Part shown: in pieces, positions 44,543-55,884 of the stretch
Layout of the letters: each line of letters begins with the position of its first letter
How positions within the stretch are numbered: position 1 is the first letter of the stretch
Assembly: GCA_030411725.1 (NCBI GenBank)
Contig: MU839827.1
Span: 1,674,001 to 1,738,000 of the forward strand
Origin: Echria macrotheca
Taxonomy: Eukaryota > Ascomycota > Sordariomycetes > Sordariales > Schizotheciaceae
Direction of reading: 5' to 3'
Length of the DNA stretch: 64,000 nt
The notes under the pieces: generated by a model
Told to the model about the DNA's origin: nothing
Database searches by the model: none
Seen by the model: the letters and a program-made list of their open reading frames with translations, nothing else
Translations under genes and position numbers: made by a program

Positions 44543-45301
44543 AAAGGGGGGGGTAGGTGGGGGGTGCTTACAGTTGTGATCAAGATGCTCGCCAAACTCC
44601 ATGTACCCGTGCCCCCTAGCGGTGATATGAAAGTCGCCCTGCACCTTGTTGAGCTCTAGACTGCCATAGATGCGACAGCTGTCGCCCTCGGCGCCCCAGA
44701 GCCGTGGCGTCTTGCCCCAGCGCGCCTTGCGGCGGCCGAGCGAGACGATGTCGTGCACGTGCTCTTCCCCGAAACCCTCGTCGTGGTCGACCGTCCAGCC
44801 CTCGCCCGTGATGCGCCGGCCGTTCTCGTCGCGGCCGAGCTTGTGGATGCCGCGCGCGTCGGCCCACTGGGCCCAGTTGGTCGGGTCGTGCTTGAGCTTG
44901 GACGCGGCCAGGATGCGGTCGCCCGCGGCGTCCTGGACGTTGACGTGCAGGTCCGCGCACTTCATGCGCACCACGATGTCGAGGTTGATGTCGAGGATGT
45001 GCGAGACGCCCTTCTCGACGGCGAACGTGTGCGTCTCGGACCCGCGCCACCACCGCGCGAGCTCTGACCAGAACAGAATGGCCGAGACTACCATCATGGC
45101 TACCGTCCACTTGCCGCCGCCGGCTGTCCGTTGTACGTATTGTGGTTTTGATTTTGCTGTAGGCTATGTGTTAGCGCATGCGGAGGACCGATCAGAGACT
45201 AAGGGGCGCATACGGAACGCATCAAAAGCGCTGACAATCCCCCCCTTGGCCGCGAACGGGTCCTCGTCCATGGCGTGCTTCTCGTCGTAGCCGTTCATCA
45301 T
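43979..45301 (-). CDS. ERV41: COPII vesicle protein Erv41 (ERGIC2-like) (3 exons)
   Basis: Exons run 45301-45214, 45156-44572 and 44463-43979 (385 aa; two adjacent ATG codons). With Erv46 it forms a cargo receptor complex cycling between ER and Golgi. Family features: FDAFPKSKPQYVQRTAGGGK at the cytosolic N-terminus (split by intron 1), first membrane segment (WTVAMMVVSAILFWSELARW), DINLDIVVRMKCADLHVNVQ, CRIYGSLELNKVQGDFHITA, NFSHVISELSFGPYLPSLTN, and PGIFFKYDIEPI before the second membrane segment. Intron 2 (108 bp) contains the T25-A10-G8 tract (+ strand). The end is a charged tail (KRRRSGRSEGMLGSSKKGG). Confidence 0.95.
44511..44553. repeat. T25-A10-G8 homopolymer block in an ERV41 intron
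   Basis: On the + strand 25 T are followed directly by 10 A and 8 G. It lies between the GTAAGC donor (44571) and the ATAAG acceptor (44464) of ERV41 intron 2. T/A halves could form a hairpin in the transcript. Confidence 0.95.
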
Positions 45302-46071
45302 GGCGAGGGTCGGCGAGGGTCCTCACCGCAGTGAGTACGCCCCCGGGATTGATAATTGACTCTCTGCCGTCACACAGATGTCTGCTGTCCCTCTCTCTTC
45401 CGCTCCGTCCTACGTCACAAGCTTTCCCTCCTCTCTTTGCCCCTCCGGCGCGGCCACAGACTCTCTCGAATTGTAAATCAGTGTCGCAACATACGCTTTT
45501 TATCGCCGCCGGTTAGAATTCGAGGCGCATGAAGGGTCGAGGACGATCGAGCTTCGCAACGGTGTGGCGACTTATTCGACGAAGACGCAATCGGGGGCAG
45601 CGCTGCAGCAAGTCCACGCGGGGGATACGAATTGGCCGGGGATCAAGTTGGACAAGAAAACAACAAGACGAAAAAATGTCGCAAAGGAAGAAAAGAAAAA
45701 AGATCACCCAAGGAATGGCATGAAGCTCTGTAGAGTCGCCGGGTGGACGGTTACCAGGCTCGAACAGTGGCCGGTCTCACGGTATAATTCTTGAGGACAG
45801 CTTGACCAAAACTTTGGAGAAGGCTGCGGCCGCTCTCCGCACTGCACAGTGCACACGGCCGATGCGGCTGCAGTCGACACCCCTGTACCGACACCCCTGT
45901 TCAGGGACCGATTCGCTGTCCCCGGTCCCGACGGCATGCCTAGGGTTGGGTATGTGGGGGACCATAACCCTGAATCTGCAAAAGACACTCCACATGTCTC
46001 CAGCAGCAGCACACCAACAGCTTGTTGCAAAAGGCAAAAATAACAAAAATGAAGTCTAAACTTTGACTATC
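45302..46071. other. Intergenic region
   Basis: Promoter side of ERV41. Short ORFs only. Confidence 0.5.
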
Positions 46072-46162
46072 TCTCCCGGTAAGGATTGAACTTACAGCCT
46101 CCAGATGAACCTGTTTTGTGCAGATAACAGTCTGACGCGCTAGCCAATTGCGCCACGGGAGA
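46072..46162 (-). tRNA. tRNA-Asn (GTT) with intron
   Basis: Minus strand. Acceptor stem TCTCCCG/CGGGAGA is a perfect 7-bp pairing, D-arm GCGC...GCGC, T-arm GTAAG-TTCAATC-CTTAC. Anticodon stem TCAGA pairs with TCTGG only if an 18-base intron (TCTGCACAAAACAGGTTC) is removed one base 3' of the GTT anticodon, which is the canonical position. T5 about 22 bases downstream can terminate Pol III. Confidence 0.93.
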
Positions 46163-46398
46163 TTTGAGTCGAGATGAGAGACCACTGAATCTTGGAAGCA
46201 GGTGTTCATGTCTGCGTATATCAAGGGGGGAACCATCCAGTGTTGAGGTGTTCACTGTGGTCGTGATCCTGGGGCCTCGTCTAGATTGTGCTGGCATACA
46301 ACCACAGTTAGGATTCTAACGTGCTGACCTTGGAATTCTGGCAAGGTCCAATTGCACAGCCGTCACAGCTGTTATTTCTTGTTTATCGGCACAGCTGA

Positions 46399-47289
46399 CT
46401 ATACATGCACCCAACTACCATCCTCCCGACTCGTCACCACCTCATCCACATCGGCCACACGCAGCTGGAGAACCTCATCCCCGTTGACGAGATCATTCTC
46501 CACGGCGCGCCGGTCCCCGTCTTCCAGAGTAGCCACAAGGCCCGCGGCCACATGCCGCCGGGCGAGTCGGACCCTCGCGACGTCCCGGTCGACCTCGACG
46601 AACCAGCGGAGATCCATCAGGGCCGCGGCCTCGGACCAGGGTGCTCTGTCTAGCAACAAGTCTATTTCGTCTCATGTCTCAGCATCTAAACCCTGATATA
46701 ACGAAAAAAAGGGGGTGGGGACGAACAGTTACCCTCAAACACGACGATGCGCTGCGTAGGCTCGACGGGAATATCGTCGGGCTTCGGGTCCTTGGCGGCA
46801 TGGTCGAACGAGGGCGCATAGATGGTCCCGCTCCCGGGGGAGAGGGGATTCCGGAGGGCCCGGACCAGATCCAGAAAGCCCGGGCCGTCGAAGGTGAACT
46901 CGGCGCCCCGGCGGAAGTGGGCTGCTGCCGGGTCGGGGAAGGCGTCTAGCTGTGCTCGGCTGAGGTGGTAGCCGTCCATGGGGACGAAGGCCGCGATGGG
47001 AGGTTCGCCGGGATGGGAGGCGGCATGACGGGCGTTGAGGGTTGCTGCTATGATTTGAGAGAGTGTGGTTTTGCCTGGACAGGTTGGTGAGTTGAGTTCT
47101 GATGGGAGTGGCGTAGTTACGGGTACCTGAGCCTGGGATGCCACCAATGGCGATTACTGGATGTTTGTCAGTTTGTTTCGTCTTATTGTGAATTTTGAAG
47201 GCCGTAGTCTTACGCAGCCGCCTCTCCGGTGGTGTCTCTAGGAACTTGTGCCAGGCCTTGTCGACCAGCCGGTTGACTTGCTCCTCCAT
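46399..47289 (-). CDS. P-loop kinase of the phosphoribulokinase/uridine kinase group (Yfh7-like) (4 exons)
   Basis: Exons run 47289-47214, 47156-47127, 47074-46733 and 46661-46399 (236 aa). The 30-nt exon 2 and both its joins are needed to build the Walker A loop: IAIGGIPGSG from exon 2 and KTTLSQIIA from exon 3. Other features are PMDGYHLSRAQLDAFPDP (substrate-binding D-x-Y-H), RRGAEFTFDGPGFLDLV, IYAPSFDHAAKDPKPDDIPV, VVFEGDLLLLDR around the exon 3/4 join, and RHVAAGLVATLEDGDRRAVEND near the end. These match the small fungal family containing yeast Yfh7. The substrate is not established from sequence, and uridine/cytidine or pantothenate are possibilities. Confidence 0.9.
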
Positions 47290-47775
47290 CTCGAAGCCAC
47301 TCGTACCCCACGGAGGAGCAGACCACGATTTATGAGCAAAGATCCCTCCCAAACAGGAACACAAGTAGTTAGTGGAGAAAAGACAGACTAGAATCCCGAT
47401 AGAATCCCGCCTGAGATTTGTCTTGGTTTGTATGTTCAAGTTGAAACGGTCCCCTTGAGCGGTGCCGTTCGGCTTCCGGGGATGCGGGGCATGGTACTCC
47501 GAAAACTTCTCCACACAAGAGACAAACTTAGACTCATCAACCCAAAGTATCGCCATCCTCACCAATACGCCCAAGTCAGATCTGCATAGCCCACTTATGA
47601 CAGGATACCAATCAAATCCCGGACAGGATCCCCCCAAAAACAGAATTTCCAAGCTTAATCAGAAGAGCCTTCGAATACATCCACCTCTCAAGTCACCTCT
47701 CATCAATAACAATATCCGACCTCTTCGAGGCGAATCAACTACCCCAAACTTGACTTTCACCAGACAGAAACAAAA
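47290..47775. other. Divergent promoter region
   Basis: Short shared upstream region of the kinase gene and the 47776 gene. Nothing further. Confidence 0.5.
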
Positions 47776-48449
47776 ATGGCAGACCCCCTCCTAGAAGGCG
47801 ACGATTTCCTCGCCATGAACCTCTCAGACAGCGAACCAGAATGCCTCCCTCCCACCACCACCACTACCACTCTCTCCAACACATCCACATCCACATCCAC
47901 AGCCACACAAAATGAAAAAAACACAGAAAAACCAGACAGAAAAGCCCTACCAGAGGAAGCCTTCCAAACCCTCAAAGCGACCTACCGCGCAAAAGTCGAG
48001 AACGGCGAGGTAATTCGCCCTCCTTCCCCCTCCGCCCCCCTAGCTGCTCACCATAAACCATACAACGGATCACAATACACTTAACTAACACAAAAAAACA
48101 GATCCACTCAAAAATCACACTCCCCCTCCAATCCCGCACAACCAAGCCCGAGGCGCAGGAAATCCTCCACGCCGTCGAGGAGCTATACTTCCTAACCCGT
48201 TACGACGAGGCCCTCTCCTTTATGCGGAGGGTATTCTCCCCCACCGAGGGAAAGGGTGAGACACATCTCGACGGGGAGGTGCAGAAACTTCTTCGGTACT
48301 ATGAGGGTCGGTGTGCTTCACGACTCAGTTCTAGACTCCGTGGTGGTGGTGGTGGTGGTGGTGAGCACTCTGGGTCTGGGCAGGAGGGACATAATGGACA
48401 TACACTTGTGTCAGAAAGTTGTGTTCCATCAGCACAGAATACAGCTTAA
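47776..48449 (+). CDS. Small acidic protein of unknown function (2 exons)
   Basis: Exons run 47776-48009 and 48102-48449 (193 aa). The intron is GTAATT...AACAG with a TTAACTAAC branch region. It starts MADPLLEGDDFLAMNLSDSE, has a Thr/Ser run, then a helical part (ALPEEAFQTLKATYRAKVEN, EILHAVEELYFLTRYDEAL, then a stretch ending in QKLLRYYEGRC) that resembles a tetratricopeptide-like or helical-hairpin segment. A run of seven Gly from a GGT tract follows, and the tail is probably disordered. I recognise no family. Confidence 0.65.
48340..48363 (+). repeat. GGT trinucleotide run (polyglycine)
   Basis: About seven GGT codons in tandem inside the coding sequence of the 47776 gene. Confidence 0.9.
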
Positions 48450-49099
48450 AATAAATCCGATTCACATCTTCACATCTTCACATCCTGAGTGTGATACGTG
48501 ATGTATACTCATAAAACATACTCAGAAGAGTGTGGATGTATTTCTTTCCCGTCTAGAACTACACCAACGCACGCTACGCTCTCTTTCTCTATGCTCTATT
48601 CACAACACAACGCCCGCTCCATCACCGCGACGCGCTTTGTCTTTGTCGTTGCAAGAGAGAAAATCTATCCCCGCCTAACCACACACCCCATCATGAAAAA
48701 CAAAGGGGGAGCTTCGAGCCATTGTCGTGACGTGCTTCGACCCCTTGAGAGTAGAAAGAAGTACAATTCGGAAAGGGGGGGGGGGGGGGTATTTCCTATG
48801 ACTCCCAGACCAGTGGAGAAATTGGTACACCAAGTCTGGAAAATCAGAAAATGCAGAATGCCGCTTTTCCACCGTTGACGCCAGTTTAAAAAAAGAATCA
48901 AGCGCCGTCTAAATGCTCCGTCTCTAACCGTTGTATGATGAATCGACCCATTTTTTTCTTTCCCCGTAAACAGCCGGCCCAGAAGAAGGAAGGGCAGGCA
49001 TATGCAACCGGAACCTCGGATTGTGTCCGTTCTCGTGATGAATCAAGCCGCCGTGAATCGTTGTTGTTGTAACGTACGGCCGGGCCGTCGGGATCCAGC
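48450..49099. other. Intergenic, convergent 3' ends
   Basis: Contains the G15 run at 48775-48789. No gene is seen. Confidence 0.55.
48775..48789. repeat. G15 homopolymer
   Basis: Fifteen consecutive G on the + strand in the 3' intergenic region between two convergent genes. Confidence 0.9.
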
Positions 49100-49714
49100 T
49101 CATAGCATATCCGCCTCGGCGGCGGCACGGCGGATATTAGGTGCCTGCGCCATGATCATCATCATCTTCTCGCGCTCGCGCTCCTCGGCGAACACGCGCC
49201 TGCTCATCTCCAGCACGGCCTCGAAGCCCTCCTTGCCCTTGACCGCGTTCTCGCGGAACCGCTTGACCAGCGTGTCCTCGATGCTGTTCTTGATGCGCTG
49301 CCAGCCGCCGCACAGCGCCGTGATCTGCGCCTCCTGCGTGAACTGCGTCTGGTGCGCGTTGAGCGGCCGGTACACCACCGTCTCCTGCACGTTGATCAGG
49401 TTGCTCCACGTCAGGTTGGCCGACACCATCGTCACCGTCCGCCTGGCCGGGTCGACGTACGACGTCTCGAGCACCTGCGACTCCTCCATCGCGCCGCCCA
49501 TCATCTTCTTGAGCCAGTCGGGCGCGCTCTGCCTGCACGTTATGAGTCTTTCCGTCCGCAGGATGCCCGTGTCTGGATCCACGCTCCGGCTGAGCGTGTC
49601 CACCGCCACCACGTGCGTCGACTTCTCATTCCATGGGCAGTACTTGCGCCAGTTGGCCGTCGACACCTCCTCCCATGAGTAGTTGAATGTCTCGGCGTTG
49701 GAGAACACCTTCAT
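49100..49714 (-). CDS. UPS2: PRELI/MSF1-family mitochondrial lipid transfer protein (Ups2 type)
   Basis: Single exon, 204 aa, from ATG 49714 (MKVFSNAETFNYSWEEVSTA). In-frame upstream sequence to 49894 is probably 5' UTR. The start (F-N-Y-x-W-E-x-V-x-x-A-N-W-R-K-Y), then STHVVAVDTLSRSVD, LRTERLITCRQSAPDWLKKM and FTQEAQITALCGGWQRIKNS follow the Ups2/Gep1 pattern rather than Ups1. With Mdm35, Ups2 moves phosphatidylserine across the intermembrane space for phosphatidylethanolamine synthesis. The C-terminal helix is charged (FAEEREREKMMMIMAQ). Confidence 0.93.
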   Translation of the reverse strand: MKVFSNAETFNYSWEEVSTANWRKYCPWNEKSTHVVAVDTLSRSVDPDTGILRTERLITCRQSAPDWLKKMMGGAMEESQVLETSYVDPARRTVTMVSANLTWSNLINVQETVVYRPLNAHQTQFTQEAQITALCGGWQRIKNSIEDTLVKRFRENAVKGKEGFEAVLEMSRRVFAEEREREKMMMIMAQAPNIRRAAAEADML

Positions 49715-50702
49715 CTTGAGTCGTAGTTCCCTCGACGGGACGTACAGGCCGATGGGCCGCGGGCTTGTTGGTGTGGCTGTTTTGTGTGTTGTTCGCGGGT
49801 CGAACCGGATCTCCGATCGCGCTGCCGGAGTTTGTCTGTCGTTTTTGCTTCCCCGACGCGTGGAAGGGATACGCAGAAAACAAATCTGTTGCAACGACGA
49901 GACGGCCTTCGCGTTTCGTCGATATCGATAGGATAAAACGTGCTCTGTAGAGAGAATAGCTGAGCGAGAGTGAATTGGTATTTCCTCGACGAGGTGTTTT
50001 GCGGGTAGTCGGGATTTTGACTTTGTAGGCCGGAAGAGGAGGCCGTAGGATTGCCGAAGTGCGCTTTTTTAAGAGGACGAAGGGCAAAAGATTTCGACAA
50101 CGCTCTGCGCCAATCACATGCATTGCATCGAACTTGGCGCGAAATCTTATCGGAGGGCCTGGAAAAGTGGGCCGAAAAGTGGCGACCCTTTGCTTTCACA
50201 AGCTCGCTTAGGTAAGTCAAAGGAGCGAAGGGGGAATGAAAAATTCTCGGAACGGGGTGGCCGGCAGTCCAATCACTTCCGAGGCATTCCTCCCGGGCGA
50301 ACGCCGAAGATGTCATCCAGTTTTGGCTGACTTCATCGCCCAAGTCCTCCGAACCACCGGCCGTCATCGGCCCACATCGGAATGTCGATCATCCCGCCTT
50401 CGGCGCCGCCCTCCGTCATTTCACCAGAGCTGTGATGTTATCCGAATCCGGTGGAATTCGGCGACACCATTGGACCGTTTGCAACTACAGACTATTCGTC
50501 ACGGCTTGAATGCATTATTCATGCGATCATCTACTCCGCAACGTCAAGGCTCTAGGGCAATCAGGACGGAGCTACGAATGTCGGGCCACACCTTCACGAG
50601 CCGGAACACAGCTGATAAAATTCAACTCATTTCGCTGCGAGATCCTAGTCTCAATCTGAGAAAAGCACCTTTCCATAACGTCGTGACCGTCGTAATGGAA
50701 CC
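49715..50702. other. Intergenic region
   Basis: Promoter side of UPS2 and 3' flank of MetAP2. Nothing else supported. Confidence 0.5.
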
Positions 50703-52218
50703 CTAGTAGTCATCTCCACGGCTGATAACCTCCTTGACAGTCGGCCGGATGAGAATAGTCTGGCGATGTTAGTGCCTGAGTCTCCTTCCAAGCAATAATT
50801 ACTTACGTGCTCATATTGGGCCGTGTAAGAGCCCTTCTTATCCACGAGCGGCGGGTAGGCCTCGACAATCCCGTTGGAGACGAGGTTGTTCAACTGCAGC
50901 CAAGGTTAGCACCAACTCAGCACAGCCCAGCCCAACACATACCCCAAGCAGATACTTCTCTTGGCCCAGCCGGTCGAGGTATCGCCGGGCCCACGGGAGC
51001 GTGCCGAAATTCTTCTTGATCACATTCAACAGCGACTTGGCCGAAGAAAGCCGCAATTCCGCCTTCGGCGCATCGCCACGCAGTGCGTAGTGAGAGATCT
51101 CTCCATCATCACGCACGACGCCGAGGCCTGTGCTCCCAAATGTCTCAATAGCAAAGACATCCCCTTCCTCCATCTTCGTCTGGTCATTGCTCTTCACGAT
51201 GGGCACGCTCTTGGTCCCGTGGATGCTGTAGGGCAGGATATTGTGCCCGTTCAGGTTGCGGATCGACTTGATGGGATATGTCACGCCGTTCAGCTCCATC
51301 TCGTAGCTCTCCATGACCTCCTGGATGACGCCGCCAATCTCACCGACACGGGCGTCGATACCCGCCTCTCTGATGCCAGCATCCGTCGCCGCCTTCACGG
51401 CCGCGAGGAGCGGGTCATACCGCGGGTTGAAAGCCATGGTGAAGGCACTGTCCACAATCCGTCCGTTGACGTGGACTCCAATATCCACCTTCATCACGTC
51501 GTCCTCCTGAAGGACGATCTTGTTGCCGGCGTTGGGATTGTAGTGCGCAGCGCAGTGGTTGATGCTCAACCCCAGCGGGAAGCCCATGCCAGCCTTGAGG
51601 CAGTCACCCTCCTCAAGACCCTCGTGGCCAACAAGAGCCCGCACACTGCTCTCGACACCCTCGGCGATGTCGATGAGTTTCTGGCCGGGTTTGATGTTCT
51701 TCTGTGCCCAGTGGCGCACCTGACGATGCGCCTCGGCGGCATGGCGATAATCCGTCAGGAATTCGCTGTTGATGTTGTCGAGGTGCCGCTTTTCCTCGCT
51801 CGTGGTGCGATAGCGGTTCTCGTTAACGTATTCTACCTCCTCTCCCTTGGGATATGTGTTGTTAGGGAACAGCTGCGAGATCAGGACCCGGGGGGGATCC
51901 GACTGAGCCGTGGGATTCTTCTTCTTCTTCTTGGGCTTTCTCTTCTTCTTTTTCTTGGCAGCCCCGGTGGCACCGGCAGCACCGGCCGCATCTTCGGCAT
52001 CGTCGTCGGAGTCGTCGTTGTCCTGGTTGAGATTCCCATTTGTTGCCGTAGCCGTATCTGGCCCTGGCTTACCAGCTCCAGCGGCAGGCTCGCTGACTAT
52101 TAAACCGCACCCATGTCAATCACAAAGTTCGCGCCGTGATGCGGGCTTCTAGTTAGGCAGCTAGAAGGTACGTACCGCTGAGCTTGTTGAGCTCTTCTGT
52201 GGGCGGTTGAGCTGCCAT
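50703..52218 (-). CDS. MAP2: Methionine aminopeptidase 2 (4 exons)
   Basis: Exons run 52218-52176, 52096-50943, 50893-50807 and 50759-50703 (446 aa). Removes N-terminal Met from nascent proteins and is the fumagillin target. The N-terminal region has the ribosome-associating acidic run (NDDSDDDAEDAAGA) and Lys-rich block (KKKKKRKPKKKKKNPTA) of type-2 enzymes. Metal ligands are visible in FPLGLSINHCAAHYNP (His), MKVDIGVHVNGRIVDSAF (two Asp), RNLNGHNILPYSIHG (His) and FAIETFGSTGLG (Glu). A final Glu should lie in KGSYTAQYEHTILIRP, which is assembled across intron 3. Introns 1-3 use GTACGT, GTATGT and GTAAGT donors. Divergent from the J-protein gene. Confidence 0.97.
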
Positions 52219-52659
52219 GTCTGTAAATCTGCCAAGCCTGTTGCCAACCTCGCAAATCTGAAGTCGGGCTGCGGTGTGACGAGCTCGCGACCAACAACGG
52301 CGGCTTTATACCACAACCCCACCAAAAGGGAAAGCCATGTCGTTTTTAAGGGCGTATGGATTCGATCGTTGGGCGCGGGGCAACTGTGGCACGACCGCAG
52401 TGAGTGGCACAGCAGACGCACTCGAAGCTGGGCATGCGCCACACCTCTCTGATTGGCGAATGCCACAGACAGTCCCGTTATCGAGCATCGATTTCGTCAC
52501 CGCAAATGGCCAGCCGGCTTTCTCACCCAACGAAAATCCGTCCTCGCCTTCACCTGGGCCCTCACCACGAAGACCATGGGATCGTTCTTCCAGCATCCCT
52601 ACCCAACTTTTCACCCAGCAGTGCCAACCTGACAGTTTTCCAAACCATCGGCATGAGGA
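52219..52659. promoter_or_regulatory. Bidirectional promoter, MetAP2 / J-protein
   Basis: Only 441 bases separate two divergent start codons, so the promoters must overlap or be shared. I see no specific motif. Confidence 0.45.
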
Positions 52660-53559
52660 ATGCCACTCCGCTACCTCCCGCTCCGTGCGCCGCCTTTGCT
52701 GCACTCCTCTTCCAGGCCAATCCTCATCACCTCCTCTCTCCGACGACCCTTCCACACCACCCCCCGCCGCCACGATGACCACCACGACCCTCACCACAAC
52801 CAAAACCACTACGAAACCCTGAACGTCCCCCCAACCGCCTCCCCCGCCGAGATAAAACGGTCCTACTTCGCCCTCTCCAAAGCCCACCACCCAGACCACA
52901 ACCCGTCCGACCCCCACGCCGCGCGCCGCTTCATGCGCATCTCGGAAGCCTACGCCGTCCTCTCGCACAGCGACAAGCGCGCCCGCTACGACAGGGACGT
53001 CCTGCGCCGCCACCACGCGGTCCCGCATCATTCCCACAAAGGGCCGTCCTACTACTCGTCCAACCCGGCCGGCGGACGGCCTCCCTCGGGCCTTTCGCGA
53101 CGGCGCGGGTCGTTCCAGGGCCCGCCGCCTTCGTTCTTCAGGTCGGGCGGGTGGGGCGCGCACTCGGCGAAGCGGAGGGCGGCGCATGAGGAGACGACTG
53201 GCACCGGCGCGTCCGGGAATGCCGGGCCCGGTGCGGCCGGCGGTGGAGGGACCGGGACCGGAGGGATGGGACCGGGTCAGAATCCATACAGGGCTAGGAA
53301 TGATAGGGACAATGATGTGCCGCACTTTGACCGCGAGGCGCATGAGAGGACGCAGCGACGGCACGAGGAGCGCCGGGCGCGCCGCATGGCCGAGTCCAGA
53401 GGGCTGAACCCCTTTGGCCGCGATGGTGAGGCTATGGGTGATTTTGTCCTCGTCGCGAGCATCCTTGTAGCTGTAATCGTCGGGCCGTACATGATTGGGA
53501 CTATGTTCATGGCAGAGAGCGGGAAGAGCAAGAAAGAAAAGAAAGCAGCCGCTGGTTGA
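52660..53559 (+). CDS. Mitochondrial membrane J-domain protein (DNAJ)
   Basis: Single exon, 299 aa. It starts MPLRYLPLRAPPLLHSSSRP and then SSLRRPFHTTPRRHDDHHD, an Arg/Ser-rich mitochondrial presequence. J domain at about residues 49-112: YETLNVPPTASPAEIKRSYF, HPD motif in KAHHPDHNPSDPHAARRF, then ISEAYAVLSHSDKRARYDRD. A Gly-rich linker follows and one transmembrane segment near the C-terminus (FVLVASILVAVIVGPYMIGT), then a Lys-rich end. A membrane-anchored J-protein of this size and order fits a co-chaperone recruiting mitochondrial Hsp70. The exact orthologue (DNAJC4/DNAJC30-like) is not established. Confidence 0.88.
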   Translation: MPLRYLPLRAPPLLHSSSRPILITSSLRRPFHTTPRRHDDHHDPHHNQNHYETLNVPPTASPAEIKRSYFALSKAHHPDHNPSDPHAARRFMRISEAYAVLSHSDKRARYDRDVLRRHHAVPHHSHKGPSYYSSNPAGGRPPSGLSRRRGSFQGPPPSFFRSGGWGAHSAKRRAAHEETTGTGASGNAGPGAAGGGGTGTGGMGPGQNPYRARNDRDNDVPHFDREAHERTQRRHEERRARRMAESRGLNPFGRDGEAMGDFVLVASILVAVIVGPYMIGTMFMAESGKSKKEKKAAAG

Positions 53560-53822
53560 CCGGCATCAATGCGCATACCACACTGATCAATCCGTGGCCC
53601 ATATGTGGAGACGAGTCCATTATACGCTGGTGACGTTGAATCTAATTTACAGCACGAGAAAACACGACCAGGAACTCGCTACACTAATACATACGAATCC
53701 GCAACTCCGCTCCCCCCCAAACCCTCAGACGCTAACCGGCCAGCATGTTTGACATGCTACCTAGCCGCCATGCCTCCACGGTACCCAACACGCACGGTAT
53801 CAGGACGTTTCGGATGCCAATC

Positions 53823-55192
53823 CTACGACTCGAAGGTGAAGCTGGTGCCGATCTTGTGGGTGTTCTGGTCGAGCTTCTGGGTATCGAACGAGGCGCCAAT
53901 GCCAAAGGTGACGCCCTGGCGGAGCAGCACGTTGTACGCAACGGCGGCGATACCGCGGTCGTTGATCTTGGCCTATTGGTTCCTGTTAGTCTCCCGCGCT
54001 ACACCGAAACGCAAAAAGTGATTGTACCTTCACAAACGACACGGGGTCGAGGCGGTACTTGGTGGCGACCTCGAGGCCAACAGCGTTGCCGGTCTTGGAG
54101 TTCCAGGTGGCCTTAGAGCTGGCCTCGACCTGGCTGTTGACTTTGTGGTAGTAGCTGGCCGCAAAAACGCTCAGGTTATCTGTGGCCGTGATGGCGGCGC
54201 TGTAGGTGGCGGCCTGGTAGCCGACAGCGGCGCTATAACCGGTGACCTGGCCCTTCTGGACGTCGTAGCCTGCAGAGGCGCCAGCGAGGAAACCCTCGTG
54301 GCCGACGACGGCATCGATGTTGGCCGTGGGGCCCTTGAAGAGGTCGACCAGGGCGCGGCCGAAAAAGTTGGGCTGCTTGAAGTGCAGGTTGACCTTGGCG
54401 CCGGTCGCCCGCTTCTCGGGGAAGTAGGTGAAGATGCCCTCGGTCTTGAGACCCTTGGCGAGGGTGTCGGCCAGCTCGAGCTTGGTCTCGAGCGCGTTGG
54501 CGGTGTTCCATGTCTGGGTGAGGGTCAGGCCTAATCGCGACCAATGCGTTAGCAAAGTTGCTTGCCCAGGCGTCCACACAACCGTGCACTAGACGGTGGC
54601 GTTGAGAAGCTGCGGCAAGCGAATGCGCTGCAGGGCCATCATCGGTTTGAAGATGGGTTTCCCTGTCGGCCGCATTGGCTCGTGTCCTGGATATTCCTCC
54701 CAGGTCGGTTGTTGAAGCGGCTGGGCGTGGCAATTGGGGCTATCAATGGCTTCAGAGAGCCGGGAGAATTTACCATTGGCCTTATCCGCGTATTTTCCCT
54801 CGATCTGTATCCAATCCACCGCTCGGTCAGCATCATTCTGGCTTCGTCAAGGGTAGCGCAGCATAATATGATGCCGCGCCGTTCGCCGTCCGACCCAATT
54901 GAACGTACCGTTCCACTAGTCACCTTATCCTGGCTGCTCTTGCCGGACACCTTGAAGGCGACATTGTTGGGCGTGTTGCTCTTAATCTCAAGGGTGCCAG
55001 ACGACGTGTGGTAGAAATCCTTGTTGAGAAGCTGCACGGAGAGTATGATTAGCCATCAGGTCTAGCAAGGACGGCGAGTAAACACCGAGGACGAGAAATG
55101 CCGCTCCTCGGAGCTTCGCATCTCGCCGGATCATCGGAGGTCCTTACGTCGTTGGCCGCCTTTGCGATATCCGAGAAAGCCGGGATAGACAT
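53823..55192 (-). CDS. POR1: Mitochondrial outer-membrane porin (VDAC) (5 exons)
   Basis: Exons run 55192-55148, 55031-54909, 54804-54774, 54530-54028 and 53972-53823 (283 aa, the usual length). Beta-barrel anion channel of the outer membrane. N-terminal helix MSIPAFSDIAKAANDLLNKD; then SNTPNNVAFKVSGKSSQDKV, GLTLTQTWNTANALETKLEL, GPTANIDAVVGHEGFLAGAS (with the GLK-type lysine region nearby) and the end DQNTHKIGTSFTFES. Exon 3 is a 31-nt micro-exon encoding IEGKYADKANG across its joins, and without it the barrel frame is lost. Intron 3 (243 bp) is long for this window. Convergent with the J-protein gene, 263 bp apart. Confidence 0.97.
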
Positions 55193-55884
55193 GATGGCTA
55201 GTGGTGGGCGGTACTGTGATGGTGAGAAGTGTGTGTGGGATTGCAAAGGCGGACAATTCTACTGCGAAGTTGGGATGGTTTAAGAAGTGTTGGGAAGAAG
55301 ACGTCTGAGAGCGCTGCAAGGTGTTGCGAGAAATTTCTTGGGCCACGATGATTGGCGGCTCGGCAACCTTCCCTGCACAAACAGCCACGCCGGGACGACC
55401 CATCGAAGCAGGTGGACTTGCGTCAACAAAGCCGCTGGGCCAACCCCAACCCTGAAATTGGAAGTCACCAACGAGACCTTTCTCTTCGCACCATCCCGTA
55501 GCGTTGTCAATGCGGAACCGGCTTCCATTCTTTGCATCATGCGGTATGAAACACTTCTCTCCTATACATCGTTTCTGCCTGCCGTTTCGCTCCACGCTTG
55601 GCCTTTTCTGTAAAAGTTGGGACAAACAAAGGCAACTTCAACTTCAGGGGCAACAGAGTCAATAATTCCCATAACTGACAAAACCTCGTCGATTTTGCTC
55701 CGCCTGGTCCAACGCTGTACGACCACAGCCGAAACATTTAATCTCAGCAGCACACAACTCTATTTGGTAAAACCCTCCCATTCCATTCTCTCTAACTTGG
55801 CTAGGAACATGCGACCTACAAAGAACCAGAAACACCGTGTTTGAAAGCCCACCGAACCCGTCCGACCAACACGTAGCTTCCAAC
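55193..55884. other. Intergenic region
   Basis: Promoter of the porin gene and 3' flank of asparagine synthetase. No gene seen. Confidence 0.55.

Noticed and set aside
46405..46653. Plus-strand ORFs over the kinase C-terminus
   Set aside because: Antisense shadows of the last kinase exon.
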